DNA from: CAWCLK01 sp963796225
GTDB lineage: Bacteria > Actinomycetota > Nitriliruptoria > Nitriliruptorales > Nitriliruptoraceae
Reading direction: 5' to 3'
Assembly (NCBI GenBank): GCA_963796225.1
Contig: CAWCLK010000019.1
Location: 219,216 to 283,215, forward strand
Length of the DNA stretch: 64,000 nucleotides
Shown here: positions 29,042-37,603 of the stretch, one piece after another
Numbering within the stretch: position 1 is the stretch's first letter
How the letters are laid out: the number at the start of each line of letters is the position of its first letter
Position numbers and translations under genes: made by a program
The notes under the pieces: model-generated
Told to the model about the DNA's origin: nothing
Databases searched by the model: none
What the model saw: the letters and a program-made list of their open reading frames with translations, nothing else

Positions 29042-30282
29042 AGCGTCTGCTGGTCCTCGGCGCGGGGACCGCGGGGACGATGGTCGTCAACAAGCTGCGA
29101 CCGCGCCTGCCCGCCTCCGAGTGGCAGATCACGGTCGTCGACCCGTCGACCGGCCACCACTACCAGCCCGGCTACCTGTTCGTGCCCTTCGGCGCCTACG
29201 AGCCCGACGAGCTCGTCCGCCCGACGGCGGCACAGATCTGCGACGGCGTCGAGCTGCGTCGCGGGCAGGTCGACCGGGTCGTGCCGGACGAGCACCGCGT
29301 CCTGCTGGAGGACGGCACCGAGCTCGGCTACGACCAGCTCGTGATCGCCACCGGCACCACGCCCCGCCCCGACCAGACCCCGGGGATGCTCGGCGACGAG
29401 TGGCGTCGCAGCATCTTCGACTTCTACACCCTGGACGGCGCCACGGCCCTGCGCGACCGGCTGGCGACCTTCGAGGGCGGCCGCGTGGTGGTCCACATCA
29501 CCGAGATGCCGATCAAGTGCCCGGTCGCCCCGATGGAGTTCACCTTCCTCGCCGACGCGTTCTTCCGCGAGCGCGGGATGCGGGACCGGGTCGAGCTGAT
29601 CTACGTCACCCCGTTGGACGGGGCGTTCACCAAGCCGACCTGCTCGACCTACCTGGGCGGGATGCTCGACGAGCGCAAGATCGCGCTGGAGACCGACTTC
29701 ATGATCGAGTCGATCGACGAGGAGCACAAGGCGCTGGTCAGCTACGACGAGCGCGAGGTGCCCTTCGACCTGCTGGTCACCGTGCCGCTGAACATGGGCG
29801 CGGACTTCGTCGGCCGCAGCGGGCTGGGTGACGAGCTGAACTTCGTCAAGGTCGACAAGCACACGCTGCAGTCGACCCAGTACGACGACATCTTCGCCAT
29901 CGGCGACGCCTCCGACATCCCGGCGTCCAAGGCCGGCTCGGTCGCCCACTTCGCGGTGGACGTCTTCACCGACAACTTCCTCGACCACATCCAGGGCCGC
30001 CCGATGACCCGGGCGTTCGACGGGCACGCGAACTGCTTCATCGAGTCCGGTGACGGCAAGGCGCTGCTGATCGACTTCAACTACGACGTCGAGCCCCTGC
30101 CGGGCAAGTACCCCATCCCGGGGGTCGGTCCCTTCAGCCTGCTGCAGGAGACCGAGCTCAACCACTGGGGGAAGCTGCTGTTCCGGTGGACCTACTGGAA
30201 CGTGCTGCTGCCCGGACGCGAGCTGCCGTTGCCGGCGCTGATGTCGATGGCCGGCAAGGACGTCCCGGAGGTGACGGCATGA
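29038..30282 (+). CDS. sqr: Sulfide:quinone oxidoreductase-like FAD protein
   Basis: 414-residue flavoprotein of the SQR/flavocytochrome c family that oxidises sulfide at the membrane and passes electrons to quinone. The FAD-binding GAGTAGT is at residues 8-14, and the second site is IATGTTPR. Redox cysteines lie at 161 (IKCPVAP, matching the SQR Cys160 region), 202 (KPTCSTY) and 333 (HANCF). FAIGDASDIPASKAG is the C-terminal FAD motif. The last 40 residues hold amphipathic helices suited to membrane attachment. Overlaps both neighbours by four bases (ATGA). Followed by DUF1641, TusE/DsrC-like and DsrE2-like genes, a known sulfur-handling grouping. Confidence 0.88.
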   Translation: MKRLLVLGAGTAGTMVVNKLRPRLPASEWQITVVDPSTGHHYQPGYLFVPFGAYEPDELVRPTAAQICDGVELRRGQVDRVVPDEHRVLLEDGTELGYDQLVIATGTTPRPDQTPGMLGDEWRRSIFDFYTLDGATALRDRLATFEGGRVVVHITEMPIKCPVAPMEFTFLADAFFRERGMRDRVELIYVTPLDGAFTKPTCSTYLGGMLDERKIALETDFMIESIDEEHKALVSYDEREVPFDLLVTVPLNMGADFVGRSGLGDELNFVKVDKHTLQSTQYDDIFAIGDASDIPASKAGSVAHFAVDVFTDNFLDHIQGRPMTRAFDGHANCFIESGDGKALLIDFNYDVEPLPGKYPIPGVGPFSLLQETELNHWGKLLFRWTYWNVLLPGRELPLPALMSMAGKDVPEVTA

Positions 30283-30824
30283 GCACCACGATCGCACTCA
30301 CCGGCGGCGTCGACGCCCGGCTGGACCACATGGCCGCCCAGCTCGACGAGCTGACCGCCGAGCTGCGCCGGCAGCGCACCCAGAAGGCCGTGCTGACCGA
30401 GCTGCTCGACGAGGTCTCCCACCTGTCGGGGCCAGCGATGGCCAGCCTGACCGAACGGATGCAGGAGGCCGAGGAGCGCGGCTACCTCGACTTCGCCCGC
30501 AGCAGCCTCGGCGTCGTCGACCGGATCATGACCAACTTCGACGAGGACGACGTCACCGCCCTGGGCGACAACGTCGTGCTGATCCTCGAGACCGTCAAGG
30601 AGATGACCCAGCCCGAGGTCATGACGATGCTCCAGCGCACCGCGCACGTCGTCAACGAGCCGGGCACGGCCCCCACCGAGCCGCCGTCGCTGTTCGCCCT
30701 GCTGCGCGAGATGCGCGAGCCCGAGGTGCGGCTCGGCCTGGCGCGCCTGCTCGCCGTCCTGCGCTCGCTGGCGGCGCAGTCCGCCACGACCCCCATCAGC
30801 ATCGCCACCCCGAAGGAGGGCTGA
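30279..30824 (+). CDS. DUF1641-domain protein
   Basis: 181-residue, helical, soluble protein matching the DUF1641 type often found next to SQR-like or formate-dehydrogenase-associated genes. The conserved part is the end EPPSLFALLREMREPEVRLG and LLAVLRSL. It begins with a coiled-coil-like segment (LDHMAAQLDELTAELRRQ). Start overlaps the SQR stop (ATGA). Its role is unknown; the operon suggests a partner of the SQR-like enzyme or sulfur-carrier proteins. Confidence 0.78.
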   Translation: MSTTIALTGGVDARLDHMAAQLDELTAELRRQRTQKAVLTELLDEVSHLSGPAMASLTERMQEAEERGYLDFARSSLGVVDRIMTNFDEDDVTALGDNVVLILETVKEMTQPEVMTMLQRTAHVVNEPGTAPTEPPSLFALLREMREPEVRLGLARLLAVLRSLAAQSATTPISIATPKEG

Positions 30825-30826
30825 TC

Positions 30827-31141
30827 ATGGCCCTGGCAACCCTGAACGGCCACGAGGTCCACGTCGACGACGAGGGCTTCATGACCGAGTACGACGAGTG
30901 GGACGAGGACCTGGCCAAGGTGCTCGCCGCCAACATCGGCATCGACCTGACCGACGCGCACATGCGGGCCATCCGGTTCCTGCGCGAGGACTTCAAGGAT
31001 CAGGGCGAGACCGCGACGATCCGCCGCGTCAGCAACGTCGGTGGGTTCAACACCAAGGAGCTGTTCCAGCTCTTCCCCAAGAAGCCGGCCAAGAAGATGG
31101 CCTACATCGCCGGGCTGCCCAAGCCCGTCGGGTGCGTGTGA
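30827..31141 (+). CDS. TusE/DsrC-family sulfur carrier with single C-terminal cysteine
   Basis: 104-residue protein of the DsrC/TusE family, ending in GLPKPVGCV with the penultimate cysteine (CysA) that carries persulfide sulfur. The second cysteine of true DsrC, 11 residues earlier, is replaced by alanine (MAYIAGLPKP), so it cannot form the DsrC trisulfide/disulfide and is of the single-Cys TusE/RspA type. The two-base gap after DUF1641 puts it in the same operon. It should accept sulfur from the DsrE2-like protein or SQR product. Confidence 0.86.
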   Translation: MALATLNGHEVHVDDEGFMTEYDEWDEDLAKVLAANIGIDLTDAHMRAIRFLREDFKDQGETATIRRVSNVGGFNTKELFQLFPKKPAKKMAYIAGLPKPVGCV

Positions 31142-31155
31142 GAGAGGACTCGACC

Positions 31156-31665
31156 ATGACCGCCACCGCTCCGGCACCGATCCCCACGTTCGACGACGAG
31201 GCCAGTGAGGGCCGCAAGCTGGTCCTCATCTGCTCGAAGGGCTCGCTGGACATGGCCTACCCGGGCCTGGTCCTGGCGCAGGCCGCCCTGTCCGAGGGCG
31301 TCGAGGTCCACATGTTCTTCACGTTCTGGGGCTTCGACATCATCAACTCGAAGACGATGGACCACCTGGCGTTCTCGCCGGTGGGCAACCCCGCGACCCA
31401 CATGCCCACGTCCCTCATGGGGCTGCCGGGCATGCAGGCGTTCGCCACCCACATGATGAAGAAGCAGATCGAGGGCCTGGACATCCCCGAGGTGCCCGAG
31501 TTCCTCGACCTCATCACGGACATGGGCGGCCACCTGTGGGCCTGCAGGATGTCCGCGGACATGATGCACCTGACCGAGGAGGACCTGTACGAGCGGGTCG
31601 AGGGCATCATCAGCGCCGCCGACTTCATCGAGATCTCCGAAGGGGCACAGACGATCTTCATCTGA
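31156..31665 (+). CDS. DsrE/DsrF/DrsH-like (DsrE2-type) sulfurtransferase
   Basis: 169-residue protein of the DsrE2 group. The N-terminal strand LVLICSKGSLDMAYPGLVLA and the later conserved cysteine in WACRMSADMM are family hallmarks; the hydrophobic middle (MFFTFWGFDII) is typical of DsrE2. AGAGAGGACT precedes the ATG at 31156. It would receive sulfane sulfur on cysteine and pass it to the adjacent TusE-like carrier. Last gene of the sulfur operon; the bases after it hold repeats and a gene remnant. Confidence 0.85.
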   Translation: MTATAPAPIPTFDDEASEGRKLVLICSKGSLDMAYPGLVLAQAALSEGVEVHMFFTFWGFDIINSKTMDHLAFSPVGNPATHMPTSLMGLPGMQAFATHMMKKQIEGLDIPEVPEFLDLITDMGGHLWACRMSADMMHLTEEDLYERVEGIISAADFIEISEGAQTIFI

Positions 31666-31693
31666 CCGCCTCGTGCAACCCCGCGCCGCGCCC

Positions 31694-31778
31694 CGGGCCC
31701 TCTCTCCCCGGGGCGCGCGTGCGCGTGAGGGGCGCGCGCGCCCACGGGCCCTCTCTCCCCGGGGCGCGCGTGCGCGTG
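31694..31778. repeat. 34-bp direct repeat, two copies, 51-bp period
   Basis: Two identical 34-bp copies (31694-31727 and 31745-31778), each starting CGGGCCCTCTCTCCCCGGGG and ending in a CG-dinucleotide-rich stretch, with a 17-base spacer. CCCCGGGG is a palindrome in each copy. They lie just after the sulfur operon and before a gene remnant; no coding role is seen. Confidence 0.8.
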
Positions 31779-31784
31779 CGGGGG

Positions 31785-31912
31785 GTTGTGGCGTCCACGA
31801 CCACGGCGGCGCCCAGGTCGGGCAGGGTCGGGCGAGGTCGAGGACCACGTCGCCCGGCACGGCGAGCAGCACGACGTCGGCCCCCGCGACCGCCTCGTTC
31901 CCCGGCGGACCG
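31785..31912 (-). pseudogene. Remnant of an F420-dependent NADP reductase-like gene
   Basis: On the minus strand one frame reads NEAVAGADVVLLAVPGDVVL, and the next frame continues LPDLGAAVVVDATTP. This is the N-terminal NADP-binding region of NADPH:F420 oxidoreductase-like proteins. There is no start, the initial GxGxxG strand is missing, the frame is broken and the sequence ends in the 34-bp repeats. About 45 residues survive. Confidence 0.5.
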
Positions 31913-31918
31913 ACCCGG

Positions 31919-33115
31919 TCAGTTGCCGTTGGTGGACCAGTGCCAGGCCTCGGACGACAGGCCGTGCAGCCCGTACCGGGAGGCGTGCGACTCGAGCCAG
32001 TCGAAGGCGCGGTTGCCCTCGCAGCGGGACGGCGGGTTCGGGTAGCAGATGGTCTGGCCCCGCCAGGTGAAGTCGATGGCCAGGCCCTTCTCGTGCATGG
32101 ACGTGCCGGGGCGGGCCGTGGGGACGCGGCAGGACGAGGGCGGCGAGTTGTAGACGTCCGGGCAGCCATTGGCGCGGCGGAGTCGGGCCGTGGTCTCGGG
32201 CGAGCGGTAGCCGGACCCGCCGAGCTCGATGCCGTCGCCGGCAGCGGCCTCCAGCAGCTTCTCGAGCTGCGGACCGAGCGACTCGGCCACGACGATGCCG
32301 TTGACGCTGACCAGGCCCTCGCCGGCCGGCGTGATCCCGATGCGTGCCGCCGCGCGGCGACGGGCCTCCTCGAAGGCGTCGACCTGGGCGGCGGTGCGGC
32401 CCTGCTGGGCCTCGACCTCGGCCAGGGCCTGCTGCTCGATGGCCACGGCGCGGTCGGCCTGGTCGAGGACCGCGAGCATGTCGGCGTGGCGCCGGGCGGC
32501 CTCGTCCTCGGCCGCGCGGGCCTCGGCGGCCTCCTGCTCGCGGGCCTCGCGGACCTTGGCGGCCTCGCGGCGCAGCAGGGCGGTCTCCTCGATCAGGCGC
32601 TGGGACTCGTCGATCACCAGTGCCCGGTCGCCGAGCACGACGTCGACCATGTGCACGACGTCGGCCATCTCGTTGGGGCTGTCCATCTCGGAGAGCTGCT
32701 CGACGGCGGCCAGCAGCGGGGCGGCGGCCCCGGGGCCGTACATGTACGCGTCGCGGGCGAGGGAGGCGAGCTCGTCCGCGGTGGCGTCCAGCTTCTCGCG
32801 TGCCTCGGCGAGCCGTTCCTCGACCCGCTGCTGGCGGGCGCGAGCGGCCTCGGCCTCCCGCCGGGCCTCGTCGGCCTTGGTCTGGGCCTCGTCCAGGGCT
32901 TCGCTGGTGCGACGCAGGCGCGGTTCGAGCGCGTCGAGCTCGGCCCGTGCCGCCTCGACCCGTCGTTGCGCGTCGGCCTCCTGCTGCTCGAGCTGGTCCA
33001 GCCGCTGGCGGGCCTCGTCGAGGGTGTCGGGCGGGGCCTGCTGGGCCAGCGCCCCGACGGGCAGGACGGCCAGCACGAGGGCGACCGCGAGCACACGCAG
33101 GGAGCGCAACGACAT
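31919..33115 (-). CDS. Secreted coiled-coil VanY-like D-Ala-D-Ala carboxypeptidase (paralogue 1)
   Basis: 398 residues: Sec signal peptide (LRVLAVALVLAVLPVGALAQ), about 220 residues of Ala/Glu/Arg-rich coiled coil as in RipA/EnvC-type cell-division hydrolases, then a VanY/peptidase_M15 domain. Zinc motifs TSMHEKGLAIDF (SxHxxGxAxD) and SSEAWHW (ExWH) are complete, with GYRS before them. The ATG at 33115 gives the signal peptide at once; the upstream ATG at 33166 adds a basic leader. It trims the terminal D-Ala of peptidoglycan stems. The coiled coil suggests control by a divisome partner (inference). Confidence 0.86.
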   Translation of the reverse strand: MSLRSLRVLAVALVLAVLPVGALAQQAPPDTLDEARQRLDQLEQQEADAQRRVEAARAELDALEPRLRRTSEALDEAQTKADEARREAEAARARQQRVEERLAEAREKLDATADELASLARDAYMYGPGAAAPLLAAVEQLSEMDSPNEMADVVHMVDVVLGDRALVIDESQRLIEETALLRREAAKVREAREQEAAEARAAEDEAARRHADMLAVLDQADRAVAIEQQALAEVEAQQGRTAAQVDAFEEARRRAAARIGITPAGEGLVSVNGIVVAESLGPQLEKLLEAAAGDGIELGGSGYRSPETTARLRRANGCPDVYNSPPSSCRVPTARPGTSMHEKGLAIDFTWRGQTICYPNPPSRCEGNRAFDWLESHASRYGLHGLSSEAWHWSTNGN

Positions 33116-33271
33116 GGGGAGACTCGATGCGGTCGGTGGACGGCGGGCACGGGAGTCGTGACGCACAACGCGGCACGGCCCGAGACGGTACGCCGAATCG
33201 CCGCGTGGCTCCAGCCGAGCGCGCAGCGGGCGGACGGTCGCCCGACCAGCTCGAGTCCTCGACGGTGCCCG

Positions 33272-33693
33272 TCAGAGCCGCTCGCGAGGGCTCGAGGCGT
33301 CACCGGTCCGCTGTTCCTCACGGACCTCCTCGACGAGCCGCTCGTCGCTGTTCGTGCCGGCGCGGTCGTCCTGGTGCTGGCGGTGGGTCGGGACATCCCG
33401 GTCGTGCGGTCGCGCACGAGGGCGGGCACGCGCTGGTCGAAGTCGCCCACGCCCCGCAGCTCCCCGAGCGACAGCGTCGCGGGCACCTCTTCGCGGGACT
33501 CCTGCTCGAGCTGCCACTGCATGGCGGCCCAGACGACGTCCTGGAGCGAGTGGTCGGCGGCCTCGTCGCCCAGCAGCTCCTCGGCCAGTCCGTCAGGGAC
33601 GGCGACCTCGTGCTGCGAGGTGCCCTCGTGGTTCTCGAGGGTCACCTGGAACAGCTGGTTGCCACCGGGCACGATCTCGACGATGGATGCCAT
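33272..33693 (-). CDS. Hypothetical small acidic protein (apparent frameshift)
   Basis: About 140 residues, not recognised. It begins MASIVEIVPGGNQLFQVTLE and includes a Glu/Gln-rich helix (VVWAAMQWQLEQESREEVP). After one base is added in the GGG run near 33384-33387, the strongly G/C-ending codons continue into NSDERLVEEVREEQRTGD, stop at 33272. Without it the frame enters codons unlike the rest. It lies between the two VanY-like paralogues on the same strand, so it may be part of their unit. Function unknown. Confidence 0.5.
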
Positions 33694-33787
33694 GGAGTGT
33701 CCTCACGGGTCGGGATTCATCCCGCACCGTGCCCGAGCGCCCGGCCGTCCGACACCGACCGACGGCCGTGATGGCGCCCGGAGCGCG

Positions 33788-35170
33788 CTATCGACCGTTG
33801 CTGGAGAAGTGCCACGCCTCGGACGACAACCCGTACAGCCCGTACTGCGACGCGTGGGCCCGCAACCAGTCGAAGGCGGGATTGCCGTAGCAGCGCGACG
33901 GGGGGTTCGGGTAGCAGAGCGTGCGCCCGTTCCAGGTGAAGTCGATGGCCAGGCCGCGTTCGTGCATCGAGGTGCCGGGACGCGCGGTGGGCACGCGGCA
34001 CGACGACGGCGAGGAGGTCCACACGTCGGGGCAGCCGTTCGCACGGCGCAGCCGGATGGTGGTCTCGACCGAGCGGTAGCCGTACCCGCCGAGCACGATG
34101 CCGTCGGCGCGGGCGGCCTCGAGCAGGGCCTGCACCTGCGACGCGATCGAGGACGCCACGGTGATCCCGCCGACGCGCGACAGTCCGCCGGTGACGGGGC
34201 TGACGCTGACCCCCGCCGGGGCGGGGGGCACGGCCCGGGCGGCGGCCGCAGCCGCCGCGGCCGCGGCCGCGGCGGCCAGGCGCTCGGCGCGCTGGGCGGC
34301 CTCGGTGGCCTGCTCGGTCCGCCGGGCGACCTCGCCCTCGGCCTGCGTGCGGGCCCGGGTCAGCTGGTTGATCTGGCGCTGTGCCGCGTCCTGCTGGGTC
34401 TGCAGGTCGGCGATGGCGTCCTGCTCCTCGGCGACGGCCTGCTCCGCCTCGCCCATCAGGACCAGCACCTCGGCGTGCTTGCCGGCGGCCTCGTCGCGGG
34501 CGGCGTCGGCGGCCGCGAACTCGCGTTCGCGTTCGGCGCGTGCATCGTGGGCCCGGGTGGCGAGGATCTCGGACTCCTCGGCCAGCCGGACCGATGCGTC
34601 CACGAGCAGGCCGTGGTCGACGAGCACCACGTCCAGCATGTGCAGGATGTCGGCGATGTCGTTGGGGGTGCTGGACTCGGCCATGTGCAGGGCGGCCAGC
34701 TCCGGCGAGGCGACACCCGGCCCGTACATGTAGGCGTCGCGGACCACGGAGGCGCGCTCGTCCTCGTTGACCTGCAGCTCGTCACGCTTGGCGGCCAGGT
34801 CGGCGTCGGCGCGCTCCGAGCGCAGCCGGGCGCGCTCGGCGCGGTTCTCGGCCTTGTCCGCGGCCAGCTCGGCCGCCTCCAGCACCCGCCCCGCGGCCTC
34901 GAGCTGCTGCTCCACGCGGTCCGCGTGGTCCCGAGCGGCGACCAGGCGCTGCTCGACCCGGCTGACACGGTCGACGATCTTCGCGACGCGCGCCTCGACC
35001 TGGTCGGTCTTCTGGGCCAGCCGCTGCGCGCGGGCCTCGGCGGCGTCGGCCTGCTGCTCGTACTGCTCGGCCTGCTTGCGGGCGTCGTCGGCGCTCTGGC
35101 CGAACGCCGCCGTCGGTAGCGCAAGCACGAGGACGGCCACCACCGCCAGCCAGATCCGCTCCCTCGGCAC
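33788..35170 (-). CDS. Secreted coiled-coil VanY-like D-Ala-D-Ala carboxypeptidase (paralogue 2)
   Basis: 460 residues with the same plan as the gene at 31919-33115: signal peptide (WLAVVAVLVLALPTAAFG), a long coiled coil (about 25-285), then a 13-residue alanine run and PPAPAG linker, and the M15 domain with TSMHERGLAIDF and SSEAWHF. The C-terminal 110 residues of the two paralogues are nearly the same (RRANGCPDV, SSCRVPTARPGTSMHE), so duplication was recent or the domain is constrained. TAGCAT (35218-35213) is a plausible -10. Peptidoglycan carboxypeptidase. Confidence 0.86.
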   Translation of the reverse strand: MPRERIWLAVVAVLVLALPTAAFGQSADDARKQAEQYEQQADAAEARAQRLAQKTDQVEARVAKIVDRVSRVEQRLVAARDHADRVEQQLEAAGRVLEAAELAADKAENRAERARLRSERADADLAAKRDELQVNEDERASVVRDAYMYGPGVASPELAALHMAESSTPNDIADILHMLDVVLVDHGLLVDASVRLAEESEILATRAHDARAEREREFAAADAARDEAAGKHAEVLVLMGEAEQAVAEEQDAIADLQTQQDAAQRQINQLTRARTQAEGEVARRTEQATEAAQRAERLAAAAAAAAAAAAARAVPPAPAGVSVSPVTGGLSRVGGITVASSIASQVQALLEAARADGIVLGGYGYRSVETTIRLRRANGCPDVWTSSPSSCRVPTARPGTSMHERGLAIDFTWNGRTLCYPNPPSRCYGNPAFDWLRAHASQYGLYGLSSEAWHFSSNGR

Positions 35171-35389
35171 CGCCGCCCCCCTCGGGTCATTCCACTCGCG
35201 TCGCCGGTCGTGATGCTACGGATGTGCCTGCCGCTTGCACTCACCTGCTGCACGGAGTCAGTCTGCCCCAACGGGCAGTGTCCGTGGACGAACGTCCCGG
35301 AAGCGTCCCTGACGTACCCCCTGCCGGCCCATCGCGGCCCAGTAGCGTGCCCACCAACCCGCGCGCCGAGACCCTGGGGGGCAGCCGTG

Positions 35390-36978
35390 ATGACCGCCGC
35401 CGACGTCGATGTCGACGTCCTCATCGTCGGGGCGGGGGTGTCCGGGATCGGCATCGCGTGCCACCTGGCGATCGCCCACCCCGAGCGTTCGGTCGCCATC
35501 CTCGAGCGTCGCGACCGCATCGGCGGGACGTGGGACCTGTTCCGCTACCCCGGCATCCGCTGCGACTCCGACATGAACACGTTCGGCTACGCGTTCCGGC
35601 CGTGGCCGCAGGACCAGATCATCACCGACGGCGAATTGATCCGCACCTACGTGCGCGAGACCGCCGAGGCGTACGGCGTCGACCAGCACATCCGGTTCGG
35701 CCAGCGCGTGGCACGGGCCAGCTGGTCCAGCGACGAGGGCCGCTGGACCATCGAGTCGGTCGACGAGCACACCGGCGAGACCTCCACGACCAGGGCACGT
35801 TTCGCCGTCTCCTGCACCGGGTACTACGACTACGACCGGGGGCACCAGCCCGACTTCCCCGGGGTCGAGGACTACGAGGGCACCTTCGTGCACCCGCAGT
35901 TCTGGCCCGAGGACCTCGACCACGCGGGGAAGAAGGTGCTGGTCATCGGCAGTGGCGCCACCGCGGTCACGCTCGTCCCGGCCATGGCGGAGACCGCCGA
36001 GCACGTCACGATGCTGCAGCGCTCCCCCACCTACATCGTCAGCGTGCCCGAGGTCGACCGGGTCTCGGCCGCGCTGAAGACCGTGCTGCCCGACACCCTC
36101 GTCGCCGACCTCGCCCGCTACCGCAACCTCGGCATCCAGCTCGGGATGTACTACGGCGCGAAGGCCTTCCCGTCGCTGGTGCGTCGCGGCATCCTCGCGT
36201 CGGCACGCCGCCAGCTCGGCCCCGAGATCTCGCTGCGCCACTTCTCCCCGGACTACGACCCGTGGGACGAACGCCTGTGCGTGGTGCCCGATGGCGACCT
36301 GTTCCGCACGCTGCGCCGCGGGGAGGCGACGATCGTCACCGACGAGATCGCCACCTTCACCCCGACGGGCGTGCGGCTGGCCTCCGGCGAGGAGATCGAG
36401 GCCGACGTCGTCGTGTCCGCCACCGGCCTCGAGGTCCAGCTGCTCGGCGGGATCACCGCCGAGGTCGACGGCCAGCCCGTCGACGCGACCGAGCGGATGA
36501 CCTACAAGGCGATCATGGTCGACGGGGTCCCGAACTTCGCGCTGGTGTTCGGGTACGTGAACGTGTCGTGGACGCGCAAGGTCGACCTCGTCGGCCACTA
36601 CCTCAACCAGCTGTTCACGCACATGGACCGCATCGGCCGGAAGGTGGTCACGCCCCGCGGCGACGACGAGCCCGTGTCCGACGAACCCTTCGTCGGCCTG
36701 TCCTCGGGGTACGTCACCCGGGCCATGGACCGGATGCCGCGCCAGGGCGCTCGCGCCCCTGGCGCAACACCCAGAACCTGCTCCTGGACTGGATCGCGCT
36801 GCGGCTGCTGCCGATCGACGACGGCCACCTGGAGTTCTCGCACCCGGACGAGGGCACCCGCGACCGCGGGTTGCTCGGCACCGCCCGCCGGGCCGTCGAC
36901 GTCGGGTTCGCCAGCGCCGCCGCGACCGTGGGCCGCACGGTCACCGCCCCGGCACGGGCCCTCAAGCGCTCCGCCTAG
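35390..36978 (+). CDS. Flavin-containing (Baeyer-Villiger type) monooxygenase (apparent frameshift)
   Basis: About 529 residues. The FAD loop is GAGVSGIG; ERRDRIGGTWDLFRYPGI is the usual second segment. YEGTFVHPQFW matches the FxGxxxHxxxW fingerprint of Baeyer-Villiger/N-hydroxylating monooxygenases, and the NADPH loop is GSGATA. Near the end the frame shifts by one missing C (run 36756-36759): corrected, RQGARAPWRNTQNLLLDW continues to the stop at 36978, as in relatives. The ATG at 35390 (or GTG 35387) follows GGGGGG; TAGCGT at 35343-35348 is a possible -10. It inserts oxygen into ketones or hydroxylates N/S atoms; substrate unknown. Confidence 0.87.
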
Positions 36979-36990
36979 CCCCACGCACGG

Positions 36991-37112
36991 CGAACTGGGC
37001 ACCGCAACCCCCGGGATCGAGGGGGCCGAGGTACCCGGAACACGGGAGGCGCGAACTGGGCACCGCAGCCCCCGGGATCGAGGGGGTCGGGGTGCCCAGA
37101 ACGCGGCAGCGC
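36991..37112. terminator. 61-bp imperfect tandem duplication, each copy a terminator hairpin
   Basis: Two 61-bp copies (36991-37051 and 37052-37112), both starting CGAACTGGGCACCGCA, fill the gap between the convergent monooxygenase (stop 36978) and the FDOR-like gene (stop 37115). In copy 2 (37057-37098) TGGGCACC pairs with GGTGCCCA and inner CCCCC with GGGGG. Copy 1 has the same plan with a mismatch (GGTACCC). Together they form a doubled bidirectional terminator. Confidence 0.7.
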
Positions 37113-37114
37113 GA

Positions 37115-37603
37115 TCAGTCGAGGTGGAGGTCGAGCACGGACAGCCCCGCGCGCTCGGCGGCCTCCCGCAGCTCGGCGTGGGTCGGGGCGCGGTCGACGG
37201 TGATGCGGATCCCGAGCTGCCGGGCCTTCCGCCACCCGAGCTCGGCGATGCGGTCGGCGTAGAAGGACGCGACCGCGTCGGGGTCCTCGCGCAGGGCGCC
37301 GGTGCCCTCGTGCCAGCTGCCCTCGAAGCGCAGCCGCAGCGGGTGCCCGTCCCGGAAGTTGACGCGCCAGCCGCTGTTGGTCAGCACGTGCAGGCCGCCG
37401 TCGACGCGGTGCACGCCGACGGGCACCTCGTAGTCACGCCCCGATCGCCGGCCGCGGAACTGCATCAGCGCGAGGCGGGAATCGACCAGGCCGGAGAACC
37501 GCGAGCGCAGCAGCGCGCGCATCGCCGGGTTGACCACGTGGTCCCACAGCGCCTGCGGCGGCTGCATGCGTTCGACGGCGGGGCGGGCGGCGGCGTCGGT
37601 CAT
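37115..37603 (-). CDS. F420/FMN split-barrel oxidoreductase-like protein (nitroreductase/FDOR type)
   Basis: 162 residues. The stretch MQFRGRRSGRDYEVPVGVH resembles the deazaflavin-dependent nitroreductase (Ddn-like)/split-barrel family, in which RGRRSGR starts the cofactor site; HVLTNSGWRVNF is the next strand. The later GTGALREDPDAVASFY is compatible with the family. It lies downstream of the TetR gene and the NmrA-like remnant and overlaps the latter by four bases. Cofactor assignment (F420) is inferred. ATG at 37603. Confidence 0.6.
   Translation of the reverse strand: MTDAAARPAVERMQPPQALWDHVVNPAMRALLRSRFSGLVDSRLALMQFRGRRSGRDYEVPVGVHRVDGGLHVLTNSGWRVNFRDGHPLRLRFEGSWHEGTGALREDPDAVASFYADRIAELGWRKARQLGIRITVDRAPTHAELREAAERAGLSVLDLHLD

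Noticed and set aside
31694..31778. 34-bp repeats as a CRISPR array
   Set aside because: Only two copies, a 17-base spacer, no cas genes and a low-complexity GC sequence.
34200..34300. GCC/GCG-repeat tract as a microsatellite or phase-variation site
   Set aside because: It encodes an in-frame alanine linker of mixed GCx codons in a VanY-like protein, with no pure repeat unit that would slip easily.
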